From assembly GCF_004303025.1 (NCBI RefSeq), contig NZ_PJQW01000007.1, positions 125,297 to 189,296 of the forward strand: a DNA stretch of 64,000 nucleotides. The letters are read 5' to 3'. The DNA comes from Flavobacterium sp. J27 (GTDB lineage Bacteria > Bacteroidota > Bacteroidia > Flavobacteriales > Flavobacteriaceae). The notes below the pieces were generated by a model, which was given only the letters and a program-made list of their open reading frames with translations, ran no database searches and had not been told where the DNA came from. Shown here in pieces: positions 53,233-62,082 of this stretch. Made by a program: the position numbers and the translations under genes. The first letter of the stretch is position 1, and each line of letters begins with the position of its first letter.

Positions 53233-55218
53233 TTACGTAAGGGTATCCATTTCTTGTTGTAAATTTGATATTATATTTGGAGTGTTTTTTTTATTAGGGC
53301 TGAGTTTTTTCAATCGATCTATATAAACTTCAATCATAATTTTATCTATATTGGTAGAATCTGGGTCTTGTAGAAGGGCTTTTTTTGCTTTTGATTTTGC
53401 AGCAGTATTAATTTTTGTTGCTTCTGATGCACTCCATTCTGTTTTAATATATTCTCTGGCTTCTTGAATAACTTTATTTTGTGGCTTTCGAGGAATTGTT
53501 TTTTTCTCTTCTGCTTGTGTTTTTCGCCATTGAGTGGATAAGTTATATAATGGATTGTCCTTAATTTTTCCAGAGTCACTCATTTCGATTTCATTATCGG
53601 TATCGGTATCGCTTTTAGGAGACGTTGGGTGATATTCATCTCCTCCTAATCTAGATATTAGAGGAGAACTATTTCCAGGAGGCACAGCTTTCTTTTTAAA
53701 ATTGTCCAAGTAATTTTTCAATATGTCTCGGTGTTTTTTTAAGTCAGCTATTATTTCTTTATATCTTTCATCTATAGAATGACCATCAGTTGTTAAAACA
53801 TTTTTTGCTTCTGAACCAGTATATCGTTCTTTTATATACCCTTTAACATTTTCTGTAATTCTTAAGTGTGTTCCTATGGCTTCTATTACAGCAGTTGCAG
53901 GATTACTTCTTTTTGATATGGCATCATCTCTAACTTCGTGCATTAAAGCTTGTTTGGAAGTCATCCACTGTTGTTGATACTGATTTTGAAAAGTTCCTGT
54001 ATGCCCAGAAATTTTTTCAACTAAATCTCCAGCCCATATTATAAACTCTGTTGATAGTCTGATTTGTTCTTGAGCATCCATCCAGTCAAATTCTTTACCA
54101 TCAAATTTTGCAACAGAATGCATGTCTTTTGGTGGTCGGTAAGAGAGTTCTAAATATTTCATGGTTTCAGAAGTTTTAAAAAGTTCATCTAGCCCTGTTC
54201 CTGAAAAAGCACCTGGTGCTTTTTTTGCTTTTACCCGAACTAATTTGTCGATTAAACTTTTTACTGATGCATGCTGTTTATAACCATTAATTAAATCGTC
54301 CAATTCTCCTTTAGCTTTTTCATTATCTGTATGACTTAGATCTCTTGCGATTTGTAAAAGGCCTCTTGTTTTAGCATAAAAACTCTTGTTGTTTAACCCT
54401 TGCCATTGCTTTTCTAATTTTTTTGAATTGGTATTTTTATGGGGTACACTAGAAATAAATTTAGGTCTAATTCGATCTTCACTAATATCTATTTTTGGAC
54501 GTTCAACTGATTTTTTTTTGACCGGAGCTGTCATAGCATTATCATGAGCAATTCCTCGATTTATCCTTTCAATAGCTTCTTTAGTATTATTTGAGTTTTC
54601 TATTGCATCATCTATGAGGATTTTAAGAATAATTGGGTCAGTTTGATTATTAACATAATGACTTTTTATATGTTCAATTTCATTAGGATCAGTAATTTTT
54701 CGTTGTACAATTTTTTTTGTGTTTGAAATATTGGGAAGTAGGGTGTTTTGATTTTGTGTATTAGAAGTTTTTAGTTGTATCGCTTTTTTACCCATTACAT
54801 CAGCTTCCTTTTCTAATCCTTCGTCATCATTAATATTCACTTTTCCCTTCATTTGTATGGTAGGTTTTACTCTTCCTTGCTTTTGTTGTGCTATATGCCA
54901 AGCTTCATGAGGTAAATGTTTTTCTTGTCCAGAAGCTAGATGTATTTCAGAGCCTTGTGCATAAGCATGAGCATTAAGTTGAGCAGGTTTGCTAGAGTTA
55001 TAATGCACTTTTACATCATCCATAGTATGACCAGAGAGATTTTCTATTCCTGATTTTAATTTATCTGGTAAGCCTGTGTTGTTAGCTTTTTTTTGTAAAA
55101 CTGTCGATGGACGATTGTCTTGTAATATTATAGATTTTGCTTGAGTTGTTTTATTGTCAAAGTTATTTACTATTGATTGCGTTTGTGTTTTGGCGGTTTT
55201 ATTTTGAGCATATTCCAT
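53233..55218 (-). CDS. DUF4157 protein, eCIS-associated candidate effector
   Basis: About 661 aa from ATG at 55218 (an upstream ATG at 55254 would overlap the previous gene). DUF4157 is seen at about 50-125: ENLSGHTMDDVKVHYNSSKP, NAHAYAQGSEIHLASGQEKH and PHEAWHIAQQKQG, with the HExxH motif HEAWH near residues 104-108. DUF4157 proteins are strongly linked to extracellular contractile injection systems. The remainder (about 170-661) is charged and helical and matches no toxin I know. Near the N-terminus (about 34-44) is DNRPSTVLQKK, shared with the preceding gene product. It is the last gene of the locus. Confidence 0.8.
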   Translation of the reverse strand: MEYAQNKTAKTQTQSIVNNFDNKTTQAKSIILQDNRPSTVLQKKANNTGLPDKLKSGIENLSGHTMDDVKVHYNSSKPAQLNAHAYAQGSEIHLASGQEKHLPHEAWHIAQQKQGRVKPTIQMKGKVNINDDEGLEKEADVMGKKAIQLKTSNTQNQNTLLPNISNTKKIVQRKITDPNEIEHIKSHYVNNQTDPIILKILIDDAIENSNNTKEAIERINRGIAHDNAMTAPVKKKSVERPKIDISEDRIRPKFISSVPHKNTNSKKLEKQWQGLNNKSFYAKTRGLLQIARDLSHTDNEKAKGELDDLINGYKQHASVKSLIDKLVRVKAKKAPGAFSGTGLDELFKTSETMKYLELSYRPPKDMHSVAKFDGKEFDWMDAQEQIRLSTEFIIWAGDLVEKISGHTGTFQNQYQQQWMTSKQALMHEVRDDAISKRSNPATAVIEAIGTHLRITENVKGYIKERYTGSEAKNVLTTDGHSIDERYKEIIADLKKHRDILKNYLDNFKKKAVPPGNSSPLISRLGGDEYHPTSPKSDTDTDNEIEMSDSGKIKDNPLYNLSTQWRKTQAEEKKTIPRKPQNKVIQEAREYIKTEWSASEATKINTAAKSKAKKALLQDPDSTNIDKIMIEVYIDRLKKLSPNKKNTPNIISNLQQEMDTLT

Positions 55219-55228
55219 AATACTTTTT

Positions 55229-55897
55229 TTAATCGAATTGATTTTTAGGACCATTTTTTGAGGAATTATCTGAATTAGACATAAGCTTTAAATTGCTAGT
55301 ATCATTGTAAGCAATTTTTGCGGCTGCCTTAGTTATTTCGCCTTGTTCATCTGGTTCTGCATTGTCATGAAGATATCGTTTCCAGTCTCTTTTATGATCT
55401 AATGTAACATATTTTTCTTTTAGTTTTCTATCTCTTTTTCTTGGATAATAATTTCCATCAGAACATTTATATACAGTTACTCCATCATCACGATCTTTTG
55501 ATTTTACTGACTGTAACATTGTTTCCCAAGTTTCATCAGTAAATCCAGGTCGAGTGCTTCCATCCCATATATTCTTCTTTTTCTGGGAAACTTTATATTT
55601 TTTTTTCGGAGGTTCCTCTAAATCAGTAGTTTCGTTATCTTTTCGTTTACCTAAGTTGCTTTTTCTATATAATGCTTGCTGTCTACTTGTTAATTTTGAA
55701 AATTCTCTTTTTCTTCTCATTCTAGCACCAATGGAATCATCTTCATCGTTATTTTGCATTTTTTGAATGACAATCTCTTTTTTTTGAATAGTTGTTTCCC
55801 TATTGTCATGAAGTATTTTTCCTTCTTTTCCAGCATTATTAGCTACTGCTTGTACAATATTTATTTTATTTTGAGATGTTTCTTTCTGTTTGTTCAT
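55229..55897 (-). CDS. HNH-like nuclease, candidate eCIS effector
   Basis: A 222-aa protein without signal peptide. Residues 29-40 hold LHDNRETTIQKK, resembling the N-terminus of the DUF4157 neighbour. A basic, disordered linker (about 55-110) leads to a C-terminal HNH/GH-E-like core. It has YVTLDHKRDW with Asp167-His168, then SNLKLMSNSDNSSKNG with Asn202, Asn211 and Lys214, the DH...N..L......N..K pattern of HNH nucleases without zinc cysteines. Position after the lysozyme and ATPase genes suggests it is payload. No immunity gene was recognised nearby. The nuclease call is from motif only. Confidence 0.65.
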   Translation of the reverse strand: MNKQKETSQNKINIVQAVANNAGKEGKILHDNRETTIQKKEIVIQKMQNNDEDDSIGARMRRKREFSKLTSRQQALYRKSNLGKRKDNETTDLEEPPKKKYKVSQKKKNIWDGSTRPGFTDETWETMLQSVKSKDRDDGVTVYKCSDGNYYPRKRDRKLKEKYVTLDHKRDWKRYLHDNAEPDEQGEITKAAAKIAYNDTSNLKLMSNSDNSSKNGPKNQFD

Positions 55898-55913
55898 AAT
55901 AAAAAGTGTAACG

Positions 55914-56768
55914 TTAATTAGAGGTTTTTTTTTTCACAATAGTATTTCGAATAAACTTTCTTAGTTCTAATCGGTTTCCATTAAAAATATCAAAATCAAA
56001 ATCAGTTTCCTGAAAAGAATAACTGTCAGATCGTTGCCAAATGGTCCAGTCTTTATCCCAAGCAGAAGGGATGTTACTAACTGTTAAATCTTGGGTATAT
56101 GCGGCTATCCATAAATGATATTTAGCAAAATCATTGGTATTTAAATATTTGTCTCCTGTAGATTTGTTAGTGTAAATCATAGGAATTCTACCCGTAATTT
56201 TTTCTACTTCTTCTAAAAAAAGGAGAATGTTTTTTTGAGCTGTTTGCAAATTGCCACAATCTGTGTCCATACTACTGTTTTCGATATCCATCACAGGTGG
56301 CAAATGTCCTATGTTTAAAAATTGATTTTCCATAATTACCTTCGCAAAATGTTGTGCTTGATCAATAGGGTCGTATTCACAGAGATAAAAATGATAAGCA
56401 CCACGTATGACATGTTTTTCTTTGAGAAGTGTACAATTATTTTGATAGGTAGGATCAATATAACTAGTTCCTTCAGTGGCTTTACAAATAACAAAGTACA
56501 GCGAGTCTTTTCGCTTATTCAAAGTACTAATTAAATCTCCTTGATAGTGCGAAATATCTAAACCATAGGTTACAGAATCTTTAGTGAGTAAATTCTTAAC
56601 TAAACTTAATGGTTTGGACACAACAGTACTATCTTTTACAGGTGTTTTTTTTGGAGCTGCTGGTACTTCGGTTGTCAATTCGGCTTTTAAGAAAGGTTTT
56701 ATTTTTTCTTTGTATGCCCATTCGATTAAGAACCATAAAGCTAAAACTAAGACTAGATTTTTTAGCAT
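55914..56768 (-). CDS. Membrane-anchored GH25 lysozyme
   Basis: A 284-aa muramidase. An N-terminal hydrophobic anchor (NLVLVLALWFLIEWA, 4-18) without a clear cleavage site is followed by a linker and a GH25 domain (about 66-278). The domain shows YGLDISHYQGD (Asp71), FVICKATEGTSYIDPTY, GAYHFY and PPVMDIENSS with the catalytic Asp161-x-Glu163 pair, and WIAAYTQD. It lies 2 bp after the AAA+ gene. In a contractile-injection locus such an enzyme may open peptidoglycan for release or during penetration; which of these is not shown. Confidence 0.87.
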   Translation of the reverse strand: MLKNLVLVLALWFLIEWAYKEKIKPFLKAELTTEVPAAPKKTPVKDSTVVSKPLSLVKNLLTKDSVTYGLDISHYQGDLISTLNKRKDSLYFVICKATEGTSYIDPTYQNNCTLLKEKHVIRGAYHFYLCEYDPIDQAQHFAKVIMENQFLNIGHLPPVMDIENSSMDTDCGNLQTAQKNILLFLEEVEKITGRIPMIYTNKSTGDKYLNTNDFAKYHLWIAAYTQDLTVSNIPSAWDKDWTIWQRSDSYSFQETDFDFDIFNGNRLELRKFIRNTIVKKKTSN

Positions 56769-56770
56769 AA

Positions 56771-58126
56771 TTATTGTTTTATGTGTATGGTTTTATTTTC
56801 TTTACTGAACTCGCGTTTAATTCCTTTTAGTAGTTCCTGTTTAGAAACTTTTGTATCATTTCTTCCAATGGCTGCCAAAGCACAATAGCGGAGTACATTA
56901 ATAATGGCGCCACCCGCTAATTCATAATCTTCAGCAATTTGATACAAATCAATTTCTTCCGATAGACTACAAACCCCTGAAAAAGCATTTTCCCATAATT
57001 GGTATCGTTCTTCAGCTGAAGGCATATTAAAATGGATTGTGGTTTGAAATCTTCGGGTAAATGCTTCGTCCATATTAGATCGTAAATTTGACGCTAGAAT
57101 AACTACACCTGGAAAATCTTCAATTTGTTGTAAAAGATGAGCTGTTTGTTGATTGGCATGTCTGTCATTAGATGAATTTGCGGCTGTTCTTTTACCAAAA
57201 AGTGCATCCGCTTCATCAAAAAACAAAATCCACTCTTTATCTCTGGCAATATCGAATACTTTGGATAGATTTTTTTCAGTTTCTCCGATGTATTTAGAAA
57301 CAATCATTGATAAATCTATACGATAAACCTCTCTATTCGTAGTTTTTCCTAATAAGCTAGCTGTTAGTGATTTACCGGTACCAGGAGGACCGTAAAAAAG
57401 CGCGCGATACCCAGGTTTAATTTTGCGATATAATTCCCAATCATTTAATAAAGTATTTCCATGTTTTAACCATGTGAGTATTTCATTAACTTGTTCCATT
57501 ACTGCGTTGTCTAATACAACATCTTCCCAATGTAAAGGACTCTCAATTTTTTTAGCGGGGAACGTGGAACTTTCAGCAAGACTAATTTTTTCACTAGTCA
57601 TAAAAAAATGAAACCAATTATGATGTAAACTTAAAATACCATTGAGTTGTGGGATAAAGTGTTCTGTATCTGATAATTGAAGGACTCCCTCTTTGAAAAG
57701 TTTGTTTTCTTTGTTAATAATTTTATGAATTTCATGTCTTAGTTCTGGATGTGTTGCCGAGATAATAAAAACCAACGTTTGTCCTGTAGGAAGAAAACCA
57801 CTATGATTTTGGTTTATAACACCTCCAAATTCGGTAAAACCTCGATCATATATGCCATTTTTACCAAAAAAAGTATCTAATATTTCAGGTTTTAGATGAG
57901 GTGCCAAACAAAGAGCAATGGTTAAGCGTTCCAAGGTATTTAAATTCCATTCTTGTACCATTTTTGCATAAGGAGTGTCATTTTCTGAAATATCAGGAAT
58001 AGGAATATCTAGCCAATCATTTTCGTATCCTTCTTGCATCAAATAGCTACATATAGCTTGCTGAATTACTTGTTCAAGCCATTCTAATTCTTCTAGAAGT
58101 ACATATATAGGTAAGTTGGTATCCAT
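56771..58126 (-). CDS. eCIS-type AAA+ ATPase (Afp15-like)
   Basis: A 451-aa protein. The N-terminal domain (about 1-195) has the composition of Afp15-like eCIS ATPases. The AAA+ domain carries Walker A GPPGTGKS (246-253), Walker B ILFFDEAD (300-307), sensor-1 Asn347 in LASNLRSN and Arg residues in AFTRRFQTTIHF (358-359). In the Serratia antifeeding prophage and PVC loci this ATPase is a standard late-cluster gene needed for assembly or for effector handling. Tight spacing to both neighbours (6 and 2 bp) keeps it in the operon. Confidence 0.88.
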   Translation of the reverse strand: MDTNLPIYVLLEELEWLEQVIQQAICSYLMQEGYENDWLDIPIPDISENDTPYAKMVQEWNLNTLERLTIALCLAPHLKPEILDTFFGKNGIYDRGFTEFGGVINQNHSGFLPTGQTLVFIISATHPELRHEIHKIINKENKLFKEGVLQLSDTEHFIPQLNGILSLHHNWFHFFMTSEKISLAESSTFPAKKIESPLHWEDVVLDNAVMEQVNEILTWLKHGNTLLNDWELYRKIKPGYRALFYGPPGTGKSLTASLLGKTTNREVYRIDLSMIVSKYIGETEKNLSKVFDIARDKEWILFFDEADALFGKRTAANSSNDRHANQQTAHLLQQIEDFPGVVILASNLRSNMDEAFTRRFQTTIHFNMPSAEERYQLWENAFSGVCSLSEEIDLYQIAEDYELAGGAIINVLRYCALAAIGRNDTKVSKQELLKGIKREFSKENKTIHIKQ

Positions 58127-58132
58127 AGTAGT

Positions 58133-59035
58133 TTAGAAAAAAAGTGCTACATCATCAAGACTCGTGTCTGTCCATTTAAAATATTGTAAAGCCGTATTTG
58201 GGTTCAATTGGTTTCCAGGAAGGAGGTCTAAAATGCTAATTTGCGCATTATTCAATAACGCTACATCATGATCGTGATTAGAATCCAAATCATAAGTGTA
58301 GAATGTGTTTCCCCACTGCTTTATTAAAGAACGTTGGTAAATTAATTCATTAATAAAAACAGGTAGTTTTTCATCTTGTTCTATTAATTTTTTTGCCTTA
58401 AAAAAGGAAGGTTTTCTCTCCTTTTGTCTATTATAATAATCAATGTCTTTAGATTGTATGGTTTTAGAATTGTGATGACCGAAAAGATCAACGAGTCCAA
58501 AATTTTCAGTCTCCATGGCAATTTCCAGTTCTCCATTTTTTGCTCCAGCAATAGCCAAAGTCCAATCTGAGGCACTAGCGGTTTCTGTTATTACATATAA
58601 TTTTCTAAAAGAATAATATGTTTGAGTAAGTTTTATAATTAGTTCATTCTGAATGTCGGTCCAGTTTTTTATTTTTACTGCTTCTGGATGATTGGCATGA
58701 AAAAGGAAACTACCGCTAGTTTCAAAAGCTATGATTTGTTTACTAAATTCGAAATCACCATCAATACTTTGTCCTGTTCCTCTTCCTGCATAAGGTTTAG
58801 AAACCCCTTCATGAAATTTCCAAGCCTCTGGATTTAATGGAATATTATGATCAAATGTTACATTTTTAGAATCTACAATATTTCCACTAAAAATATTTCC
58901 CAAAACAATCATTTCACCATTTACAATATGGAAAAAATCTCCTAGAAACAAAGTCTTGTTTAAAGGACTAGAGGGTATAAAACCATTCGTTTTAAAGTAA
59001 CAATTTCTGTAAAATTTTTTGTAAATAGTATGCAT
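58133..59035 (-). CDS. Unrecognised protein in the eCIS operon
   Basis: A 300-aa protein without signal peptide or membrane segment. The first half is beta-rich (LGDFFHIVNGEMIVLGNIFSG-type strands, about 30-55; FETSGSFLFHANHPEAVKI, about 104-122). An alpha/beta middle follows (LYVITETASASDWTLAIAGAKNG, split here by strand and loop). The C-terminus is mixed and ends LDDVALFF. No catalytic motif is evident. It is 6 bp upstream of the ATPase gene, so the two are likely functional partners. It matches no eCIS core family that I know and could be an adaptor, plug or cargo chaperone; these are guesses. Confidence 0.55.
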   Translation of the reverse strand: MHTIYKKFYRNCYFKTNGFIPSSPLNKTLFLGDFFHIVNGEMIVLGNIFSGNIVDSKNVTFDHNIPLNPEAWKFHEGVSKPYAGRGTGQSIDGDFEFSKQIIAFETSGSFLFHANHPEAVKIKNWTDIQNELIIKLTQTYYSFRKLYVITETASASDWTLAIAGAKNGELEIAMETENFGLVDLFGHHNSKTIQSKDIDYYNRQKERKPSFFKAKKLIEQDEKLPVFINELIYQRSLIKQWGNTFYTYDLDSNHDHDVALLNNAQISILDLLPGNQLNPNTALQYFKWTDTSLDDVALFF

Positions 59036-59068
59036 GTCTTTCTGTTTGTTTTTGAATGGTTGTTTTGG

Positions 59069-59103
59069 ATCACAGCTTTTAATATTATTTTAAAAACTGT
59101 GAT
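59069..59103 (-). other. Intercistronic hairpin in the eCIS operon
   Basis: ATCACAG (59069-59075) and CTGTGAT (59097-59103) form a 7-bp stem, extended by TTTTAA/TTAAAA. It sits in the 95-bp gap downstream of the 269-aa gene. There is no U-run on the minus strand, so it is more likely a processing or stability element or weak attenuator than a terminator. Confidence 0.5.
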
Positions 59104-59130
59104 ACAAAACGGATAAATTTCAAACCTATT

Positions 59131-59940
59131 TTATGAAGCCAAAGCAGCCGCATTGGCAGCCGCAAGGCCAGACTGTAACGATTTTAAATTAATTTGAGCT
59201 TTGTTTAAGTCTGCGGTTTTTAAGTTCAATTGATTTAATGTTTCATTATAGGCTTTTTGCATTTTGTTAAATTCGATCACGGCTAAATCGTAAGCATCTT
59301 TTAATAAAGTGTTTAAAGACGGGTATGGACTGTTGGTTTCCTGATCATTAATTAATTTATTGTATAATTTATTGGATTGTAAGTTTTCTAAACCCGATAT
59401 GTTTTGTACATCTTTATTAGTTGATTGCGCTACAAAAGCAGAATTTAAAGCCACTAATGATAAAGCTACAGCGTTATTAGCATTATTACCAGCTGCTGTA
59501 ATCATGGTTATTAATTGATCTGAAATAAGCGGGTTTTGTGCTTTTTTGCGAACAATTAGATTGGCTAATTTGTTAATCATTTCAGCAGTATAAATTAACT
59601 TATTGGTTACACTAGTACAATTTTGTGCAACATTTTCAGTTTTTTCATTTGCTTTTATCACTTCTTTTAACGCAATTTCAGAATTATCTTTTAAGTTTAA
59701 AGCATTTTTAACTACCGTATTCATTAAGGTTACGTTGTTTTGAGCCTGTGTTTTATTTGCATCAGCTTGTGTTAAAAAACCTTGATAAGTAGCTAATTTA
59801 TCAGTTAAAGAAGTAACTATTGCTTGTAATTGAGACACTTCATCGGTTGCGTTTAATACTTGTATCGTTAAAGTATCTAACGTTCGTTTTTTATTTTCAG
59901 TAACCCCATATTTTAGAGGTTGGATTGTGAATATTGACAT
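59131..59940 (-). CDS. Helical Ala/Asn-rich protein in the eCIS operon
   Basis: A 269-aa protein, nearly all predicted coiled coil, rich in Ala, Asn, Gln, Leu and Thr and with few charged or aromatic residues. Examples are LQAIVTSLTDKLATYQGFLTQ (split at residue level), ITAAGNNANNAVALSLVALN and the tail NLKSLQSGLAAANAAALAS. No signal peptide. Composition is close to the first third of the 670-aa product encoded just upstream, which suggests a common origin or joint assembly. Candidate structural part (fibre, plug or baseplate appendage) of the injection system; not recognised. Confidence 0.55.
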   Translation of the reverse strand: MSIFTIQPLKYGVTENKKRTLDTLTIQVLNATDEVSQLQAIVTSLTDKLATYQGFLTQADANKTQAQNNVTLMNTVVKNALNLKDNSEIALKEVIKANEKTENVAQNCTSVTNKLIYTAEMINKLANLIVRKKAQNPLISDQLITMITAAGNNANNAVALSLVALNSAFVAQSTNKDVQNISGLENLQSNKLYNKLINDQETNSPYPSLNTLLKDAYDLAVIEFNKMQKAYNETLNQLNLKTADLNKAQINLKSLQSGLAAANAAALAS

Positions 59941-59960
59941 AATAAATTCTTTTTAGAGGA

Positions 59961-61973
59961 TTAATTTTTTGGTGTTGTAGTATAAGTAAATGCATTGGTA
60001 ACGGTAAAATCGGAAATGGCATTGGAAAACTGAGCCGTGTATTTTTCAGGACCAGAAGCCATGGCTAATACAACTGGGATATATTGATTGTCTTCCAAGA
60101 GAGGATTACCAAAGTTATCAGTAGTATTATCTAAGATAGGCAAGTTTACGATTACGTTGTTATCCTTAGATTTTACGATTTGATTACCTACAGGAACTGA
60201 ATAATTCGTTATGTTTTCAGCAATTAATTGATTGAAGAAAAATCCAGGTTTTGGTGTCTCATTTGGTCCTGTTTGTTTTGAAGGGTCTTCTGCAGGATTA
60301 ATGTTTCGTAAATCAATGGAAGTTAATGATTGAATTTTGTCTTTTATATCATTAATTTGTAAGGTAATTTCTACTGTGCCATCTGCGTCAACTTTAACTG
60401 CTTTTCCTTTTGAAGTATCTGTATCAGTGTTGGCATCTGCATCAACGGTAGTATCCGTATTATTTTTGGTTAACTGCTCTTTTAAAGCTTCTAAAGCGCT
60501 TAATTCACTCTTTAAACTTTCTAGTAAATTCTGATTATTAAACGCGTTAATTCGATCTTCTTCGTCTTTACGATTGTTTATTTCGGTATTAATATCTTTT
60601 ACAATTTGATTTTCAACAGAAAGCAAACTTTCCGCTTTAAACATATGATTTACTAATTTAGTATTGTTGAGTAAAAACATACATCTATATTCTACATTAT
60701 CTACATTTTCATTAACATTAAATTGTAGTACTTGAGAAGTAAAATTAGTAGGGTTTTCTTTTTCTGGTAAGAAACCTACCACTATGTCACTTGCATTTGG
60801 ACTATTTAAAGGTGTTCTTAATACAAAATTAGAAGAAGCGGCTGTTAAATAATCATCAAAATTGTTTAAAGATTTTTTATAATCCAACGTAAATTGGGCC
60901 AAAACAAATACCACATAACTCTCCCCTAATACTAAATTATTATTATTGGTGTCTTTGATTTGAGGTAACAATATTTTTTTAGAAATACTAGCTGTAGTAA
61001 GTTGTTTGGCTCTTATTTTAAATGCGATATCTGGACTGTCTAGTAATCCTTCTGCTGTAGTTAAAGAAAAAGTAGATTTGTTGCTTTCTTTTACTACAAA
61101 AAGATAATAATTCTCAACAGGGTTTGAATTGTAAGTTGAGTTTGGCAGATTAATATCTAATTTATGAAAAGGATTTAAATAAGGATCAAATTGAACTGTA
61201 AAAGAATTTGCTGTTGTTTCAGTTACTTGTAAATTTAAGTTTAGCTCATTAATACTTGATAAATAGGTTGCTTTTGCCGCATCATATTCTACTTTCGCAT
61301 CGATTAAGGCCCCTTCTGCTTTTTTCTGTTCGGTAGCTGCAGTAGAATAATTTGTGTTTTCTGTAATTTCTAAAGTTGATGTAGCTTCTAATTGACTATT
61401 TAATACGCTTAATAAATTGGTTATAGAAGCTGCTGTAGAAGCTGCCATATCAGCCACAGTACTAGCTGTTACTTCAGCAGTTAAAGAAGAGGCTTCCATG
61501 GCCCATTGCGAAGTTACTTCTGCATTATAGGCAGTGTTATTCATTAATTTGTTTACAGAAACAGCTTGCTCGTATATTTGGCTACCATAATCAGCCGCAT
61601 TTAAGATGCTTACAATACTACCCATGTCGCTCGCTAAATTTACAATTGCATTGGTAGCAATTTGCACGTTAGCTGCTGAAACAGCCGCATTTGAAACAGA
61701 TTGTAAGTTAGACTGCTTTTCTTGATTAGCGGTTGCTAACAGGTTATTGCTAAGGTTATTGTTGCCAACGGCTTCATCTTTAATAATTTCCTGCGCTTTG
61801 TACTTTTCTTCTGTTTGTAGTAGTTTTTCTTGTGCTGTAATCTTTGCGTCTTCAGCATAATAAAGCGTAAACATGCCTGCATTTAGTTGCGCTTGTGTGT
61901 TACTTAGCTTTAATTCTTGCGCTTGTAACGAGCTAACCACACTTGCATTAAGGTTTTCATTGTAGGAACTCAT
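59961..61973 (-). CDS. Large helical and beta-sandwich protein in the eCIS operon
   Basis: A 670-aa protein. Residues about 1-245 form Ala/Ser/Asn-rich helices (for example AVSAANVQIATNAIVNLASD and STVADMAASTAASITNLLSV). Then comes a beta-sandwich that looks fibronectin-like (LQVTETTANSFTVQFDPY, about 253-270, through about 430). A second helical stretch (about 455-520) with an acidic Thr/Asp repeat follows, and a last beta part (about 540-670). No signal peptide or membrane helix. Such a mix fits a tail fibre or surface structural protein of the particle, placed right after the tape-measure gene. Family not recognised. Confidence 0.55.
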   Translation of the reverse strand: MSSYNENLNASVVSSLQAQELKLSNTQAQLNAGMFTLYYAEDAKITAQEKLLQTEEKYKAQEIIKDEAVGNNNLSNNLLATANQEKQSNLQSVSNAAVSAANVQIATNAIVNLASDMGSIVSILNAADYGSQIYEQAVSVNKLMNNTAYNAEVTSQWAMEASSLTAEVTASTVADMAASTAASITNLLSVLNSQLEATSTLEITENTNYSTAATEQKKAEGALIDAKVEYDAAKATYLSSINELNLNLQVTETTANSFTVQFDPYLNPFHKLDINLPNSTYNSNPVENYYLFVVKESNKSTFSLTTAEGLLDSPDIAFKIRAKQLTTASISKKILLPQIKDTNNNNLVLGESYVVFVLAQFTLDYKKSLNNFDDYLTAASSNFVLRTPLNSPNASDIVVGFLPEKENPTNFTSQVLQFNVNENVDNVEYRCMFLLNNTKLVNHMFKAESLLSVENQIVKDINTEINNRKDEEDRINAFNNQNLLESLKSELSALEALKEQLTKNNTDTTVDADANTDTDTSKGKAVKVDADGTVEITLQINDIKDKIQSLTSIDLRNINPAEDPSKQTGPNETPKPGFFFNQLIAENITNYSVPVGNQIVKSKDNNVIVNLPILDNTTDNFGNPLLEDNQYIPVVLAMASGPEKYTAQFSNAISDFTVTNAFTYTTTPKN

Positions 61974-62082
61974 AATTATTTGATTTTTAATGTTTATATT
62001 ATTTGTTATACTTCTTTTGTGTCATTATTCTTTTTAACTACTGTCAATTTTTATAAGTATTCTATTTTTCATATTGTTTTAC

